64,000 bases of DNA from RGIG9041 sp045657265. Lineage in GTDB: Bacteria > Bacillota > Clostridia > Oscillospirales > QAKW01. Below the pieces are notes generated by a model that had not been told where the DNA came from, ran no database searches, and was given only the letters and a program-made list of their open reading frames with translations. Where the stretch lies: assembly GCA_045657265.1 (NCBI GenBank), contig JAZOSU010000035.1, forward strand, positions 1-64,000, read 5' to 3'. The translations under genes and the position numbers were made by a program. The stretch's first letter is position 1, and every line of letters starts with the position of its first letter. Below, piece by piece: positions 8,405 to 16,171 of this stretch.

Positions 8405-8658
8405 AAATCAAAGACGGTTTTATACTAAGGCCTTTCGGAGATGCATATATTGCAGTATCTGTATCTGAAGAAAATCCAAACGTTGCGGTGTCGCTTAACA
8501 GCGTCGGCGCATTTATCTGGCAAAAGCTTGAAAAAGGCTTGAGTTTTGAAAATATTTTAAATGATATTACAGATACTTACAACGTTGATTCCGAAAAAGC
8601 TAAAAAAGATCTTGAGGTATGTATAGATATATTAAGAAAAGCAGAAATACTTGAATGA
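8401..8658 (+). CDS. PqqD-like peptide-binding protein, 85 aa
   Basis: The length and pattern fit the PqqD / RiPP-recognition-element fold: beta strands in the first half (FILRPFGDAYIAVSV), the diagnostic LNSVGAFIWQKLEKG turn and helix at about residues 41-55, then ITDTYNVD and a final helix EVCIDILRKAEILE. Members bind leader peptides and hand them to a modifying enzyme. The gene overlaps the kinase by four bases, so the two are co-translated. With the YxxP peptide upstream, it probably recognises that leader. No protease, cyclase or radical-SAM partner is adjacent. Confidence 0.85.
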   Translation: MKIKDGFILRPFGDAYIAVSVSEENPNVAVSLNSVGAFIWQKLEKGLSFENILNDITDTYNVDSEKAKKDLEVCIDILRKAEILE

Positions 8659-8682
8659 ATCACTTTAAAGGAGAAAGTATTA

Positions 8683-9591
8683 ATGTTTGTTGAACTTGAA
8701 TCTATAAATCAGAATATTAAAAAAGATGCATCTTTATTTATTGCAGAATCTGACAAAATTTATTCTGATAACATTTGTAAAGTTGCAAAAAGTATTATTG
8801 CATCTAAGAATAAAAAACCTATAGTTATTATTTCAGGCCCCTCAGGCTCGGGAAAAACAACAACGGCTCATATTCTTGATTCGTTTCTTGAAAGCGCAGG
8901 GATTGTGACTCACACTTTATCTGTTGACGATTATTTTTATCCTATGACAGATAAAGAAAAAGAACTGCACAAACAAAATAAACTTAATCTTGAAGGACCT
9001 GAAAGGGTTGACAGTGAGCTTCTTAACAGACAGCTGAAAGATATAATGAACTGTAAACAGGTTTGTCTGCCAAAATTTGATTTCACTACAAATTCCCGTG
9101 AGATGTCAGCGGTGCCGCTTGTTCGTCGTCAGGGTGAGATAGTAATTATTGAGGGTACGCACGCTCTAAATCCCGACGTTATTTCTTTGCCTGATGAAAA
9201 CACGGTACGCATTTACGTCAGCGTACGTACACGTGTTAAAACCAAAGACGGTGAAATGATACATCCCGAATATATAAGGCTTATACGCAGAATGCTTCGT
9301 GATAAGCTCTTCAGAGGCAGAAGTTTTACAGATACTGCTCTTATGTATCAGAAAGTCCAAGACGGCGAGAACAAATATATTATGCCTTTTAAGAAACGTT
9401 CAAGCTTTGATATTGATACGTTTATTCCGTATGAACTCAACGTATACAGAGACCTTGTTTTTGAAGGACTTGTAAAAGAGGATATCGTAAGTAAATTTCC
9501 TCAGCTTATTTCGCTTATTGAAGATGCGTATCCCTTAGACAGAAAATATATAACTTCAAAAAATACACTTATTAATGAATTTTTAGGATAA
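8683..9591 (+). CDS. Uridine kinase / phosphoribulokinase family nucleoside kinase, 302 aa
   Basis: The ATG at 8683 has AAAGGAGAAA upstream and lies 24 bases after the PqqD-like gene. The Walker A motif GPSGSGKTTT is at about residues 51-60, the lid and base-binding region VDDYFYP at about 86-92, and EGPERVD followed by LPKFDF are typical of uridine kinase-like proteins. An IIEGTHALNP segment forms the Walker B-like strand. Clostridia carry a fused nucleoside kinase with an N-terminal TGS domain; this version lacks it and has only about 45 residues before the P-loop. It may phosphorylate a nucleoside or another small hydroxyl compound; its place at the end of a RiPP-like operon is odd. A terminator follows. 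Confidence 0.75.
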   Translation: MFVELESINQNIKKDASLFIAESDKIYSDNICKVAKSIIASKNKKPIVIISGPSGSGKTTTAHILDSFLESAGIVTHTLSVDDYFYPMTDKEKELHKQNKLNLEGPERVDSELLNRQLKDIMNCKQVCLPKFDFTTNSREMSAVPLVRRQGEIVIIEGTHALNPDVISLPDENTVRIYVSVRTRVKTKDGEMIHPEYIRLIRRMLRDKLFRGRSFTDTALMYQKVQDGENKYIMPFKKRSSFDIDTFIPYELNVYRDLVFEGLVKEDIVSKFPQLISLIEDAYPLDRKYITSKNTLINEFLG

Positions 9592-9611
9592 AAAAGTGGT
9601 GGAATATTATT

Positions 9612-9640
9612 GATGTGACCCCCCAAAAAAAAGTTAGACT
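9612..9640 (+). repeat. IS-end-like string
   Basis: GTGACCCCCCAAAA followed by AAAGTTAGAC repeats the core of the hairpin at 114-190. It may be a remnant of one end of an IS3-type element; no transposase reading frame is left nearby. Confidence 0.35.
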
Positions 9641-9643
9641 TTA

Positions 9644-9679
9644 TATAGCGTAGTAGTTTTAATAACTGCTACGCTATTT
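9644..9679 (+). terminator. Terminator of the giant-protein/RiPP-like operon
   Basis: TAGCGTAGTAGTT pairs with AACTGCTACGCTA around a 6-base loop and is followed by TTTTT. Confidence 0.75.
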
Positions 9680-9798
9680 TTATGCAGCCAAGGTGTTGAG
9701 ACGACAGCGTTTTTGCACTTTAGGAGAAAGACTCGCTCAAAGCCACGAAATATTAGAAGCTATGGCAAAAAGTCTATGTATAAAAGCAAATAAAAATA
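9680..9798 (+). other. Gene-free stretch with a short open frame
   Basis: This part of the 323-base gap holds a plus-strand open frame running from the terminator into the next hairpin. It reads as a helical, basic segment containing LRRQRF and AQSHEILEAMAKS. It has no start codon with a ribosome binding site and may be a relic of a lost gene, possibly from a mobile element. I could not identify it. Confidence 0.25.
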
Positions 9799-9828
9799 GA
9801 AAAACATCGCAGGGTTGCGATGTTTTTC
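9799..9828. terminator. Bidirectional terminator at the end of the his operon
   Basis: GAAAAACATCGCA / TGCGATGTTTTTC hairpin with A/T runs on both sides. The same stem sequence recurs at 63,753-63,783. Confidence 0.75.
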
Positions 9829-9914
9829 TTTCATTTTTTGTTTGATGGATTTTAATAGTTTAAGTTTCTTTTATTCCTTGCTTTTGGCGTTCCGTGGAAT
9901 TTTTACATCCCCGA

Positions 9915-10568
9915 TTATACCATTTTTTCTTGTTTGATTTTTTTATCTATTACGTGTCTTGATGCAAGTTCACGGTGAATATCCTCAAGGGTTATACCCT
10001 GTTCTATCATAAGCACCATTGTGTGATAGGCAAGATCTGCTATTTCATAAATGGTTTCTTTTTTGTCCTGTGATTTTGAAGCGATTATAACCTCGGTACA
10101 TTCTTCGCCGACTTTTTTGAGTATTTTATCAATACCTTTTTCAAAAAGATAAGTCGTATATGACCCTTCTTTTTTGTCGGTTTTTCTGCCCTCGATAAGT
10201 TTCATAAGTGCCTCGTATGAAAACTCGGAAAGCTCATCGCTCTGATAAATTACATCTTCAAAACAGGAGTCTGTTCCTTTGTGACAGGCAGGACCGTCTT
10301 TTTCTACCATTACAACAAGAGCGTCTTTGTCACAGTCTGCAGTAATTGAAACAATATGCTGATAATTACCGCTTGTTTCTCCTTTGAGCCAGAGTTCCTG
10401 TCTGGAGCGGCTGTAAAAACAGGTAAGTCCTTTTTCTATTGAGATTTTAAGGCTTTCTTTGTTCATATAAGCAAGAGTGAGTACCTTTTTTGTTATACTG
10501 TCAACCACTATTGCAGGGATAAGACCTTTATCGTCAAATTTAAGTGTATCAATATCAAAATTTATCAT
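9915..10568 (-). CDS. hisIE: Bifunctional phosphoribosyl-AMP cyclohydrolase / phosphoribosyl-ATP pyrophosphatase HisIE, 217 aa
   Basis: The N-terminal half (about 1-110) is the PR-AMP cyclohydrolase with LAYMNKESL, the SRSRQELWLKGETSG signature, the DCDKDALVV metal-binding segment and a later HKGTDSCF. The C-terminal half (about 120-215) is the PR-ATP pyrophosphatase with KKVGEECTEVIIA and EIADLAYHTMVLM carrying the metal-binding acids. Together these do steps 2 and 3 of histidine synthesis. This is the last gene of the operon and overlaps hisF by ATGA. Length is normal for fused Gram-positive forms. Confidence 0.97.
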   Translation of the reverse strand: MINFDIDTLKFDDKGLIPAIVVDSITKKVLTLAYMNKESLKISIEKGLTCFYSRSRQELWLKGETSGNYQHIVSITADCDKDALVVMVEKDGPACHKGTDSCFEDVIYQSDELSEFSYEALMKLIEGRKTDKKEGSYTTYLFEKGIDKILKKVGEECTEVIIASKSQDKKETIYEIADLAYHTMVLMIEQGITLEDIHRELASRHVIDKKIKQEKMV

Positions 10569-11323
10569 AATCTTGCAGGAATACCTGCTTTTTTCATCTC
10601 CTTTTTAAGATCTTTTATGTCCACTTCACCGAAATGGAATATAGACGCAGCAAGACCGGCATCAACTTTATCAAGAGCATTGAACAGGTCAATAAAATGC
10701 CCAATGTTACCCGCTCCGCCCGATGCAATAACAGGTACATTAACAGCATCGCACACCGCAGAGAGCATTTCTATATCAAATCCGCCTTTGACACCGTCGG
10801 TATCAATAGAATTGACAACTATTTCTCCCGCTCCGCTATCAACGCAACGTTTTATCCATTCGATAGCTTCCATTCCCGTGTTTTCTCTGCCGCCTTTGGC
10901 AAAAACGCGGAACACTCCGTCTACTCTTTTTATATCGGCAGAAAGCACAACACACTGGTCACCGTAAAGCTTTGCCGCCTGATAAACAAGGTCGGGGTTA
11001 CGTATTGCGCCTGAGTTTACCGAAACTTTATCGGCGCCGCAACCTAAAACTCTTTCAAAATCGTCAAGGGTATTTATACCGCCGCCGACAGTCAGCGGAA
11101 TAAACACGCTTTTTGCAGTTTCGCACAAAATATCAGTAAACAGCGCTCTTCCCTCAGCCGATGCGGTGATATCGTAAAACACAAGCTCGTCTGCTCCGTG
11201 AGAACTATAATATTTAGCAAGTGACACGGGAGAGGACACGTCTTTAAGTCCTTCAAAATTAACGCCTTTTACCACTCGGCCGTCACGCACATCAAGGCAG
11301 GGTATTATTCGTTTGGTTATCAT
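10565..11323 (-). CDS. hisF: Imidazole glycerol phosphate synthase cyclase subunit HisF, 252 aa
   Basis: A (beta/alpha)8 barrel of standard length. IPCLDVRDGRVVKGVNFEG holds the catalytic Asp near residue 11, and SADIKRVDG carries the second one on strand 5. The phosphate-binding loops are LTVGGGI and VIASGGAG. It takes ammonia from HisH to turn PRFAR into imidazole glycerol phosphate and AICAR. It overlaps hisA and hisIE by four bases each. Confidence 0.97.
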   Translation of the reverse strand: MITKRIIPCLDVRDGRVVKGVNFEGLKDVSSPVSLAKYYSSHGADELVFYDITASAEGRALFTDILCETAKSVFIPLTVGGGINTLDDFERVLGCGADKVSVNSGAIRNPDLVYQAAKLYGDQCVVLSADIKRVDGVFRVFAKGGRENTGMEAIEWIKRCVDSGAGEIVVNSIDTDGVKGGFDIEMLSAVCDAVNVPVIASGGAGNIGHFIDLFNALDKVDAGLAASIFHFGEVDIKDLKKEMKKAGIPARL

Positions 11324-12033
11324 TTTGCCACCTCGATTGCCTCTTTTAAATCTATGGCGCCTGTATAATAGGCTTTGCCGATAATAGCTCCGTAAATATC
11401 AAGCGCTTTGAGTCGTACTATATCGTCCATAGAACTGACACCGCCTGATGCTATTATCTGCATTGAAAGTTTTTCCGACAGCTGTTTATACAGTTCAACG
11501 TTAGTGCCTTGCATTGCGCCGTCTTTTGAAATGTCGGTACAAATAACGGTGTTTATGCCTATGCTTTGCATTTTCTCGCAAAAATCGTATACAGTCATAT
11601 CGGATTTTTCAGTCCAGCCTTTGACTGCAACAAACCCGTCTTTGATGTCTGCGCCAACTGCAATTTTATCTCCGTATTTTGCCGCAGCTGCTTTAACAAA
11701 CTCAGCATCCGCAACTGCCGCGGTACCTAAAATCACTCTGTCAATACCCGCGCCGATATATCTGTCTATCACTTCCATAGACCGTATACCGCCGCCCACT
11801 TCACAAAACAGTCCGCTTTCTTTTTTGAGAGCAATAACCGTTTGCAAATTGGGAGTATCTCCTGTTTTTGCGCCCTCTAAATCTACTATATGTAAAAACT
11901 CTGCGCCTTTTGCCACAAAGTCTTTTGCTACCAAAACGGGATTGTCATTGTACACGGTCATTTGTTGATAGTCGCCTTTGAAAAGACGTACCGCACGTCC
12001 GCCATACAAATCAATAGCAGGGAAAATATTCAT
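11320..12033 (-). CDS. hisA: ProFAR isomerase HisA, 237 aa
   Basis: Half-barrel repeats typical of HisA: FPAIDLYGGRAVRLFKGD with the catalytic Asp near residue 8, EVGGGIRSME as first phosphate loop, CTDISKDG with the second catalytic Asp, and IIASGGVSS as second phosphate loop. It performs the Amadori isomerisation of ProFAR to PRFAR. It overlaps hisH by ATGA on one side and hisF on the other. Nothing unusual in length or motifs. Confidence 0.97.
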   Translation of the reverse strand: MNIFPAIDLYGGRAVRLFKGDYQQMTVYNDNPVLVAKDFVAKGAEFLHIVDLEGAKTGDTPNLQTVIALKKESGLFCEVGGGIRSMEVIDRYIGAGIDRVILGTAAVADAEFVKAAAAKYGDKIAVGADIKDGFVAVKGWTEKSDMTVYDFCEKMQSIGINTVICTDISKDGAMQGTNVELYKQLSEKLSMQIIASGGVSSMDDIVRLKALDIYGAIIGKAYYTGAIDLKEAIEVAK

Positions 12034-12650
12034 TTGTTACCTCCCATTTCACAAAAACTTTTAAGAATGGCAAGTCCCACGTCACCGCTTTTTTCGGGGT
12101 GGAACTGACAACCCATAACGTTATCTTTTGCAACTGCCGCACAAACGTCACATCCGTACTCGGAATATGCAATTATATCATCGCAGTCTGTTCCGTAATA
12201 GGAATGTACAAAATAAACGCAGTCGCCCTCGTTTACGTATTTGAACAAAGGATGTTTTTGTCCTTTGAATAATAGCGCATTCCAACCAATATGAGGGATT
12301 TTAAGAGTCTTTGGCAAAACGTCGGCAAGAGGCATTATATTGCCTTTTATAAGTCCGAGGCCTTCGTGTTTGCCGTACTCATAGCTGACATCAAAAAGAA
12401 GCTGCATTCCAAGGCATATTCCCATAAGATATTTGCCCTCGTTTGTCTGCTCGATAATAACTTTATCAAGCCCCGACTGTCTGAGTTTTTTTGCCGCATC
12501 TTCAAATGCGCCGACACCCGGCAGAATAATTCTGTCTGCATTTCTGATAGTGTCAGGGTCTGACGATACTGTAACCTGCTCACCTATTGCCGCAAAAGAG
12601 CTTTTAAGGGAAAACAGGTTGCCTACGCCGTAATCTACTATTACTGTCAT
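12030..12650 (-). CDS. hisH: Imidazole glycerol phosphate synthase glutaminase subunit HisH, 206 aa
   Basis: A class I glutamine amidotransferase. It starts DYGVGNLFSL, has the oxyanion strand ILPGVGAFEDA, the nucleophile Cys in GICLGMQLLF (about residue 80), and the His-Glu pair in CQFHPEKSG near residue 185. It supplies ammonia to HisF. Its ATG overlaps the stop of hisB (TAATG), and its own end overlaps hisA. Confidence 0.97.
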   Translation of the reverse strand: MTVIVDYGVGNLFSLKSSFAAIGEQVTVSSDPDTIRNADRIILPGVGAFEDAAKKLRQSGLDKVIIEQTNEGKYLMGICLGMQLLFDVSYEYGKHEGLGLIKGNIMPLADVLPKTLKIPHIGWNALLFKGQKHPLFKYVNEGDCVYFVHSYYGTDCDDIIAYSEYGCDVCAAVAKDNVMGCQFHPEKSGDVGLAILKSFCEMGGNK

Positions 12651-13237
12651 TACAGTACTCCCTTCGTGGACGGAATACTGTCTTTGGCAGACTCATCTAT
12701 TGCAACTGCCTGTTTCATACTGCGTGCAACAGATTTGAATATGCCCTCAATTATGTGGTGTGAGTTTGCTCCTGCAAGTTCTTTTATATGAAGAGTACAT
12801 TCCGCATTTCTTGTAAATCCAAGCCAGAATTCCTCACAAAGCTCGGTATCAAAATCGCCCACTTTATAAGTTGCAAACTGCACATCATATGAAAGAAAGC
12901 TTCTGCCTGACAAGTCAACGGCAGAAAGAATAAGCGCTTCGTCCATAGGAAGAATCATATTACCGTAGCGGAAAATACCTTTTTTATCTGCAAGAGCGGT
13001 TTTGAATGCGCATCCAAGAGCAATACCTATATCTTCAGTAGTATGGTGATAGTCCACATCTGTATCACCCACGCATTTTACCTCAAGGTCAAACATACCG
13101 TGTTTTGCAAACAAGGTGAGCATATGATTTAAAAATCCACAACCTGTATCAATTGTGCTTTTGCCTGTACCGTCAAGGTTTAAGCTTAATTTTATATCTG
13201 TTTCGCCTGTTTTTCTTTCAATCTGTGCGTATCTCAT
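12650..13237 (-). CDS. hisB: Imidazoleglycerol-phosphate dehydratase HisB, 195 aa
   Basis: Monofunctional IGPD length. The duplicated metal-binding motifs are visible: GFLNHMLTLFAKHG and VDYHHTTEDIGIALG in the first half, and GANSHHIIEGIFKS in the second. These His and Glu residues bind the paired Mn ions. There is no N-terminal histidinol-phosphatase domain as in the enterobacterial fusion, so that step must be done by another protein. The gene overlaps hisC by four bases. Confidence 0.97.
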   Translation of the reverse strand: MRYAQIERKTGETDIKLSLNLDGTGKSTIDTGCGFLNHMLTLFAKHGMFDLEVKCVGDTDVDYHHTTEDIGIALGCAFKTALADKKGIFRYGNMILPMDEALILSAVDLSGRSFLSYDVQFATYKVGDFDTELCEEFWLGFTRNAECTLHIKELAGANSHHIIEGIFKSVARSMKQAVAIDESAKDSIPSTKGVL

Positions 13238-14286
13238 ACTATTTCCTCCAACGCCAATACCAAAGCTTCCATCTGCGACCTGTCACCTATGGTAATACGG
13301 TTATAATCGCAAAGACGGTCTTTGTCAAAATGTCTTACCAGAATACCTTTTTCTCTCAGCTTTGTATATATTTCTTTGCCTGATATCTTTGGATGTTTTG
13401 CAAAAATAAAGTTTGCCATAGACGGCGTCATTTCAAACCCGATTCTTTTAAGCTCACTCATTGTATATTCGCGGTTTTCAATTATTTTTTTGCAGTTTTC
13501 GAGAGTATACTCCTCGTCTGCCATCACGCCTACTCCCGCAGCTTCACTCATTTTATTTACGTTATAGGGGTTGGTTGAATATTTTATAGCGTTAAGGTCA
13601 GCTATAATATCTGCGTTTGCTACGCCGAAACCGACTCTGGCGCCTGCCATTGAACGTGATTTTGAAAAGGTCTGCGTTACAAGCAGGTTATCGTATTTAT
13701 CAATTAAAGATACTGCGCTTTTTCCGCCAAAATCTATATACGCTTCGTCAACTACCACTATTCTGTCAAGGTCGCTTGAAACAACCTTTTCAATTTCATC
13801 AAGCGACAGTAAAATTCCTGTTGGTGCATTGGGGTTTGCAAGGAAAATTGTTCCTTTGACCGAAATGAGCGCGTCAATATCTATAGAAAAATCTTCATTT
13901 AGTGGAATTTCAATATACGGAACTGAGTTGATATCTGCAAATACCGAATAAAATCCGTAGGTTATATCGGGAAAAACAGCCGGCGTATCTTTATCGCAAA
14001 ATGCCATAAACGCAAAATTGAGTATTTCATCAGATCCGTTTGTCATAAGAACCTGATTTTTTTCAAGCCCGAGATTTTCAGCTACCGCCTTTGTCAGCAC
14101 GGACACTTCGGGGTCGGAATACAAATTAAGCATTTTTGCAGCTTCACTTGCCATCTGTTGTGCTTTTTGTGACGGAGGAAACGGTGATTCGTTTGTATTG
14201 AGCTTTATATATTTTACGTCTTTTGGCTGTTCGCCGGGGGTATAGGGTACAAGGTTTTTATATTTTTTACTTAAAAATTTACTCAT
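13234..14286 (-). CDS. hisC: Histidinol-phosphate aminotransferase HisC, 350 aa
   Basis: A fold-type I PLP enzyme. KLNTNESPFPPS near the N-terminus, NGSDEILNF in the cofactor-binding region, FLANPNAPTG with the substrate Asn, VDEAYIDFGG with the PLP-ring Asp, and TFSKSRSMAGARVGF with the Schiff-base Lys near residue 208, then the carboxylate-binding Arg near ILVRHF. It turns imidazole acetol phosphate into histidinol phosphate using glutamate. It overlaps hisD by ATGA. Confidence 0.96.
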   Translation of the reverse strand: MSKFLSKKYKNLVPYTPGEQPKDVKYIKLNTNESPFPPSQKAQQMASEAAKMLNLYSDPEVSVLTKAVAENLGLEKNQVLMTNGSDEILNFAFMAFCDKDTPAVFPDITYGFYSVFADINSVPYIEIPLNEDFSIDIDALISVKGTIFLANPNAPTGILLSLDEIEKVVSSDLDRIVVVDEAYIDFGGKSAVSLIDKYDNLLVTQTFSKSRSMAGARVGFGVANADIIADLNAIKYSTNPYNVNKMSEAAGVGVMADEEYTLENCKKIIENREYTMSELKRIGFEMTPSMANFIFAKHPKISGKEIYTKLREKGILVRHFDKDRLCDYNRITIGDRSQMEALVLALEEIV

Positions 14287-15563
14287 TTATCTTCCTCTGT
14301 TCTGATAACTGCCGAACGGGCATGGGCTGTAAGTCCTTCTTTTTCTGCAAAATACGCAACGTCTTTTGCAACCTTTGCAAGAGCATCATAGGTATAATAA
14401 GTATACTGCGTCTTTTTAACAAAATCGTCTACCGAAAGGGGACTTGAGAATTTAGCCGTTCCGCTTGTGGGCAGAGTGTGGTTTGGTCCTGCAAAATAAT
14501 CGCCAAGAGCTTCGGGGCAGTTTTTACCCATAAATATACTACCTGCATGGCGGATAGAATCAAGATAATCAAATGGATTGTCAACACAAAGTTCAAGATG
14601 CTCGGGAGCTATCTCGTTAGCAATTTCTATTGCCGCCGATAAGTTTTCGGCAACTATTATTTTACCGTTGTTATCTATTGAAGTTCTTGCAATTTCACAT
14701 CTTAAAAGCTTGGGTATCTGTATTTCAAGCTGATCTGATACTTTCTTTGCAAGGTCATAGCTATCTGTAACAAGAACCGCACTTGCAAGTTTATCGTGTT
14801 CTGCCTGTGACAAAAGGTCTGCCGCAATATGCGCAGGGTTTGAGGTTTTATCTGCAACGATAAGTATTTCGGAAGGTCCTGCTATCATATCAATAGACAC
14901 CTGACCGAACACTTGTTTTTTGGCTTCTGCAACAAAAGCGTTACCGGGACCTACTATTTTATCTACTTTAGGTACGCTCTGGGTTCCGTATGCCAGAGCG
15001 GCAATAGCCTGAGCACCGCCGATTTTGAATATTTTATCAACTCCTGCAACGTATGCCGCCGCAAGAATAACAGGAGATACGCTTCCGTCCTGTGACGGAG
15101 GAGTTACCATTACAACCTCAGGTACTCCTGCAATTTTAGCAGGAATTGCATCCATAAGAACGGTTGATGGGTAAGCCGCTGTACCCCCCGGCACATAAAG
15201 TCCCGCTCTGTCAACAGGAATTACTTTCTGACCTGTTACAATTCCGCTCTCATCGTTTATTATAAAGCTTGTTCTGACCTGTTTTTCGTGAAATTTGCGG
15301 ATATTTGCCGCCGCTTTTTTAAGAATTTCCAGAAACTCAGGTTCAACCTGTGATACCGCATTTTCTATTTCTTCTTTTGTAACTGCAAGAGATTCAAGCT
15401 TTGCCTTATCAAACTTTTCGCAGTATTCAAAAAGCGCGCTGTCACCGTTTTTTCTGACGTTTTCAATTATATCGCGAACAATTGCCGAAACGTCAGTCTG
15501 AGGTACTACCCTTGCAAATATTTCAGATGTGTGGGTCTCACCGTATTTCATTATTTTTATCAT
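14283..15563 (-). CDS. hisD: Histidinol dehydrogenase HisD, 426 aa
   Basis: Normal length. LYVPGGTAAYPSTVLM, the GGAQAIAALAYGT nucleotide-binding segment, KIVGPGNAFVAEAKK and DMIAGPSEILIVAD are all typical. The catalytic Glu-His pair is in EIAPEHLELC, and the Zn-site HTLPTSGTA segment lies near the C-terminus. It makes histidine from histidinol in two NAD-dependent steps. The ATG at 15563 has GGGAG 8 bases upstream; a second ATG four codons later is less well placed. Confidence 0.97.
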   Translation of the reverse strand: MIKIMKYGETHTSEIFARVVPQTDVSAIVRDIIENVRKNGDSALFEYCEKFDKAKLESLAVTKEEIENAVSQVEPEFLEILKKAAANIRKFHEKQVRTSFIINDESGIVTGQKVIPVDRAGLYVPGGTAAYPSTVLMDAIPAKIAGVPEVVMVTPPSQDGSVSPVILAAAYVAGVDKIFKIGGAQAIAALAYGTQSVPKVDKIVGPGNAFVAEAKKQVFGQVSIDMIAGPSEILIVADKTSNPAHIAADLLSQAEHDKLASAVLVTDSYDLAKKVSDQLEIQIPKLLRCEIARTSIDNNGKIIVAENLSAAIEIANEIAPEHLELCVDNPFDYLDSIRHAGSIFMGKNCPEALGDYFAGPNHTLPTSGTAKFSSPLSVDDFVKKTQYTYYTYDALAKVAKDVAYFAEKEGLTAHARSAVIRTEEDK

Positions 15564-16171
15564 TTGCTAAACTCCCTGACTATTTTATCAATAATCTCTT
15601 TTTTGAATTTATAACCTGATTTGTTAGCAATAAGTCTTGCGCTTATAGGCACTATGCTTTCTACTACCTCAAGGTTGTTTTCTTTAAGTGTAGACCCTGT
15701 TTCGACAATATCAACAATAACGTCCGAAAGCCCTAAAATAGGCGCAATTTCTATTGACCCGTTAAGATGAATAATATCAATATCGCGTCCCAGAGACTGA
15801 TAATAATTTTTTGCAATGTTTGAAAACTTTGTGGCAACTCTGAGAGTTTTTTCGGCATCGTCCTCAAAATCTTTCATTGCCGCAACTGCCATACGGCATT
15901 TACCTATATCAAGGTCAAACAGTTCATACACGTCAGGTTCATACTCTAAAAGAATGTCTTTTCCTGCAACGCCTATATCTGCCGCGCCTCTTTCAACGTA
16001 TATAGCAACGTCAGAGGGTTTCACCCAGAAATAACGGATTCCTTTTTGCTCGTTTTCAAATATAAGTTTTCTGCCTGTTTCTTTTATTGCAGGACACTCA
16101 AACCCTGCTTTTTCAAACATATCATAAACTTTTTCACCGAGTCTGCCTTTAGGAAGCGCAATATTAAGCAT
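15560..16171 (-). CDS. hisG: ATP phosphoribosyltransferase catalytic subunit HisG (short form), 203 aa
   Basis: The ATG at 16171 is chosen because GGAGGTG lies at 16,178-16,184; the GTG three codons upstream is part of that Shine-Dalgarno sequence. The protein starts LNIALPKGRLG and has GAADIGVAGKDIL and the phosphate-binding DVIVDIVETGSTLKEN loop near the C-terminus. It lacks the C-terminal regulatory domain of long HisG and so needs HisZ for activity and histidine feedback. It overlaps hisZ by 8 bases. This is the committed step of the pathway. Confidence 0.97.
   Translation of the reverse strand: MLNIALPKGRLGEKVYDMFEKAGFECPAIKETGRKLIFENEQKGIRYFWVKPSDVAIYVERGAADIGVAGKDILLEYEPDVYELFDLDIGKCRMAVAAMKDFEDDAEKTLRVATKFSNIAKNYYQSLGRDIDIIHLNGSIEIAPILGLSDVIVDIVETGSTLKENNLEVVESIVPISARLIANKSGYKFKKEIIDKIVREFSK

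Noticed and set aside
7618..8658. A complete lasso-peptide cluster
   Set aside because: YxxP peptide, kinase and PqqD-like protein are present, but no transglutaminase-like protease, asparagine-synthase-like cyclase or exporter is encoded nearby, and the peptide tail is too short for a typical lasso core.
11408..11968. 186-residue plus-strand open frame
   Set aside because: Antisense shadow of hisA, whose motifs and overlaps are certain.
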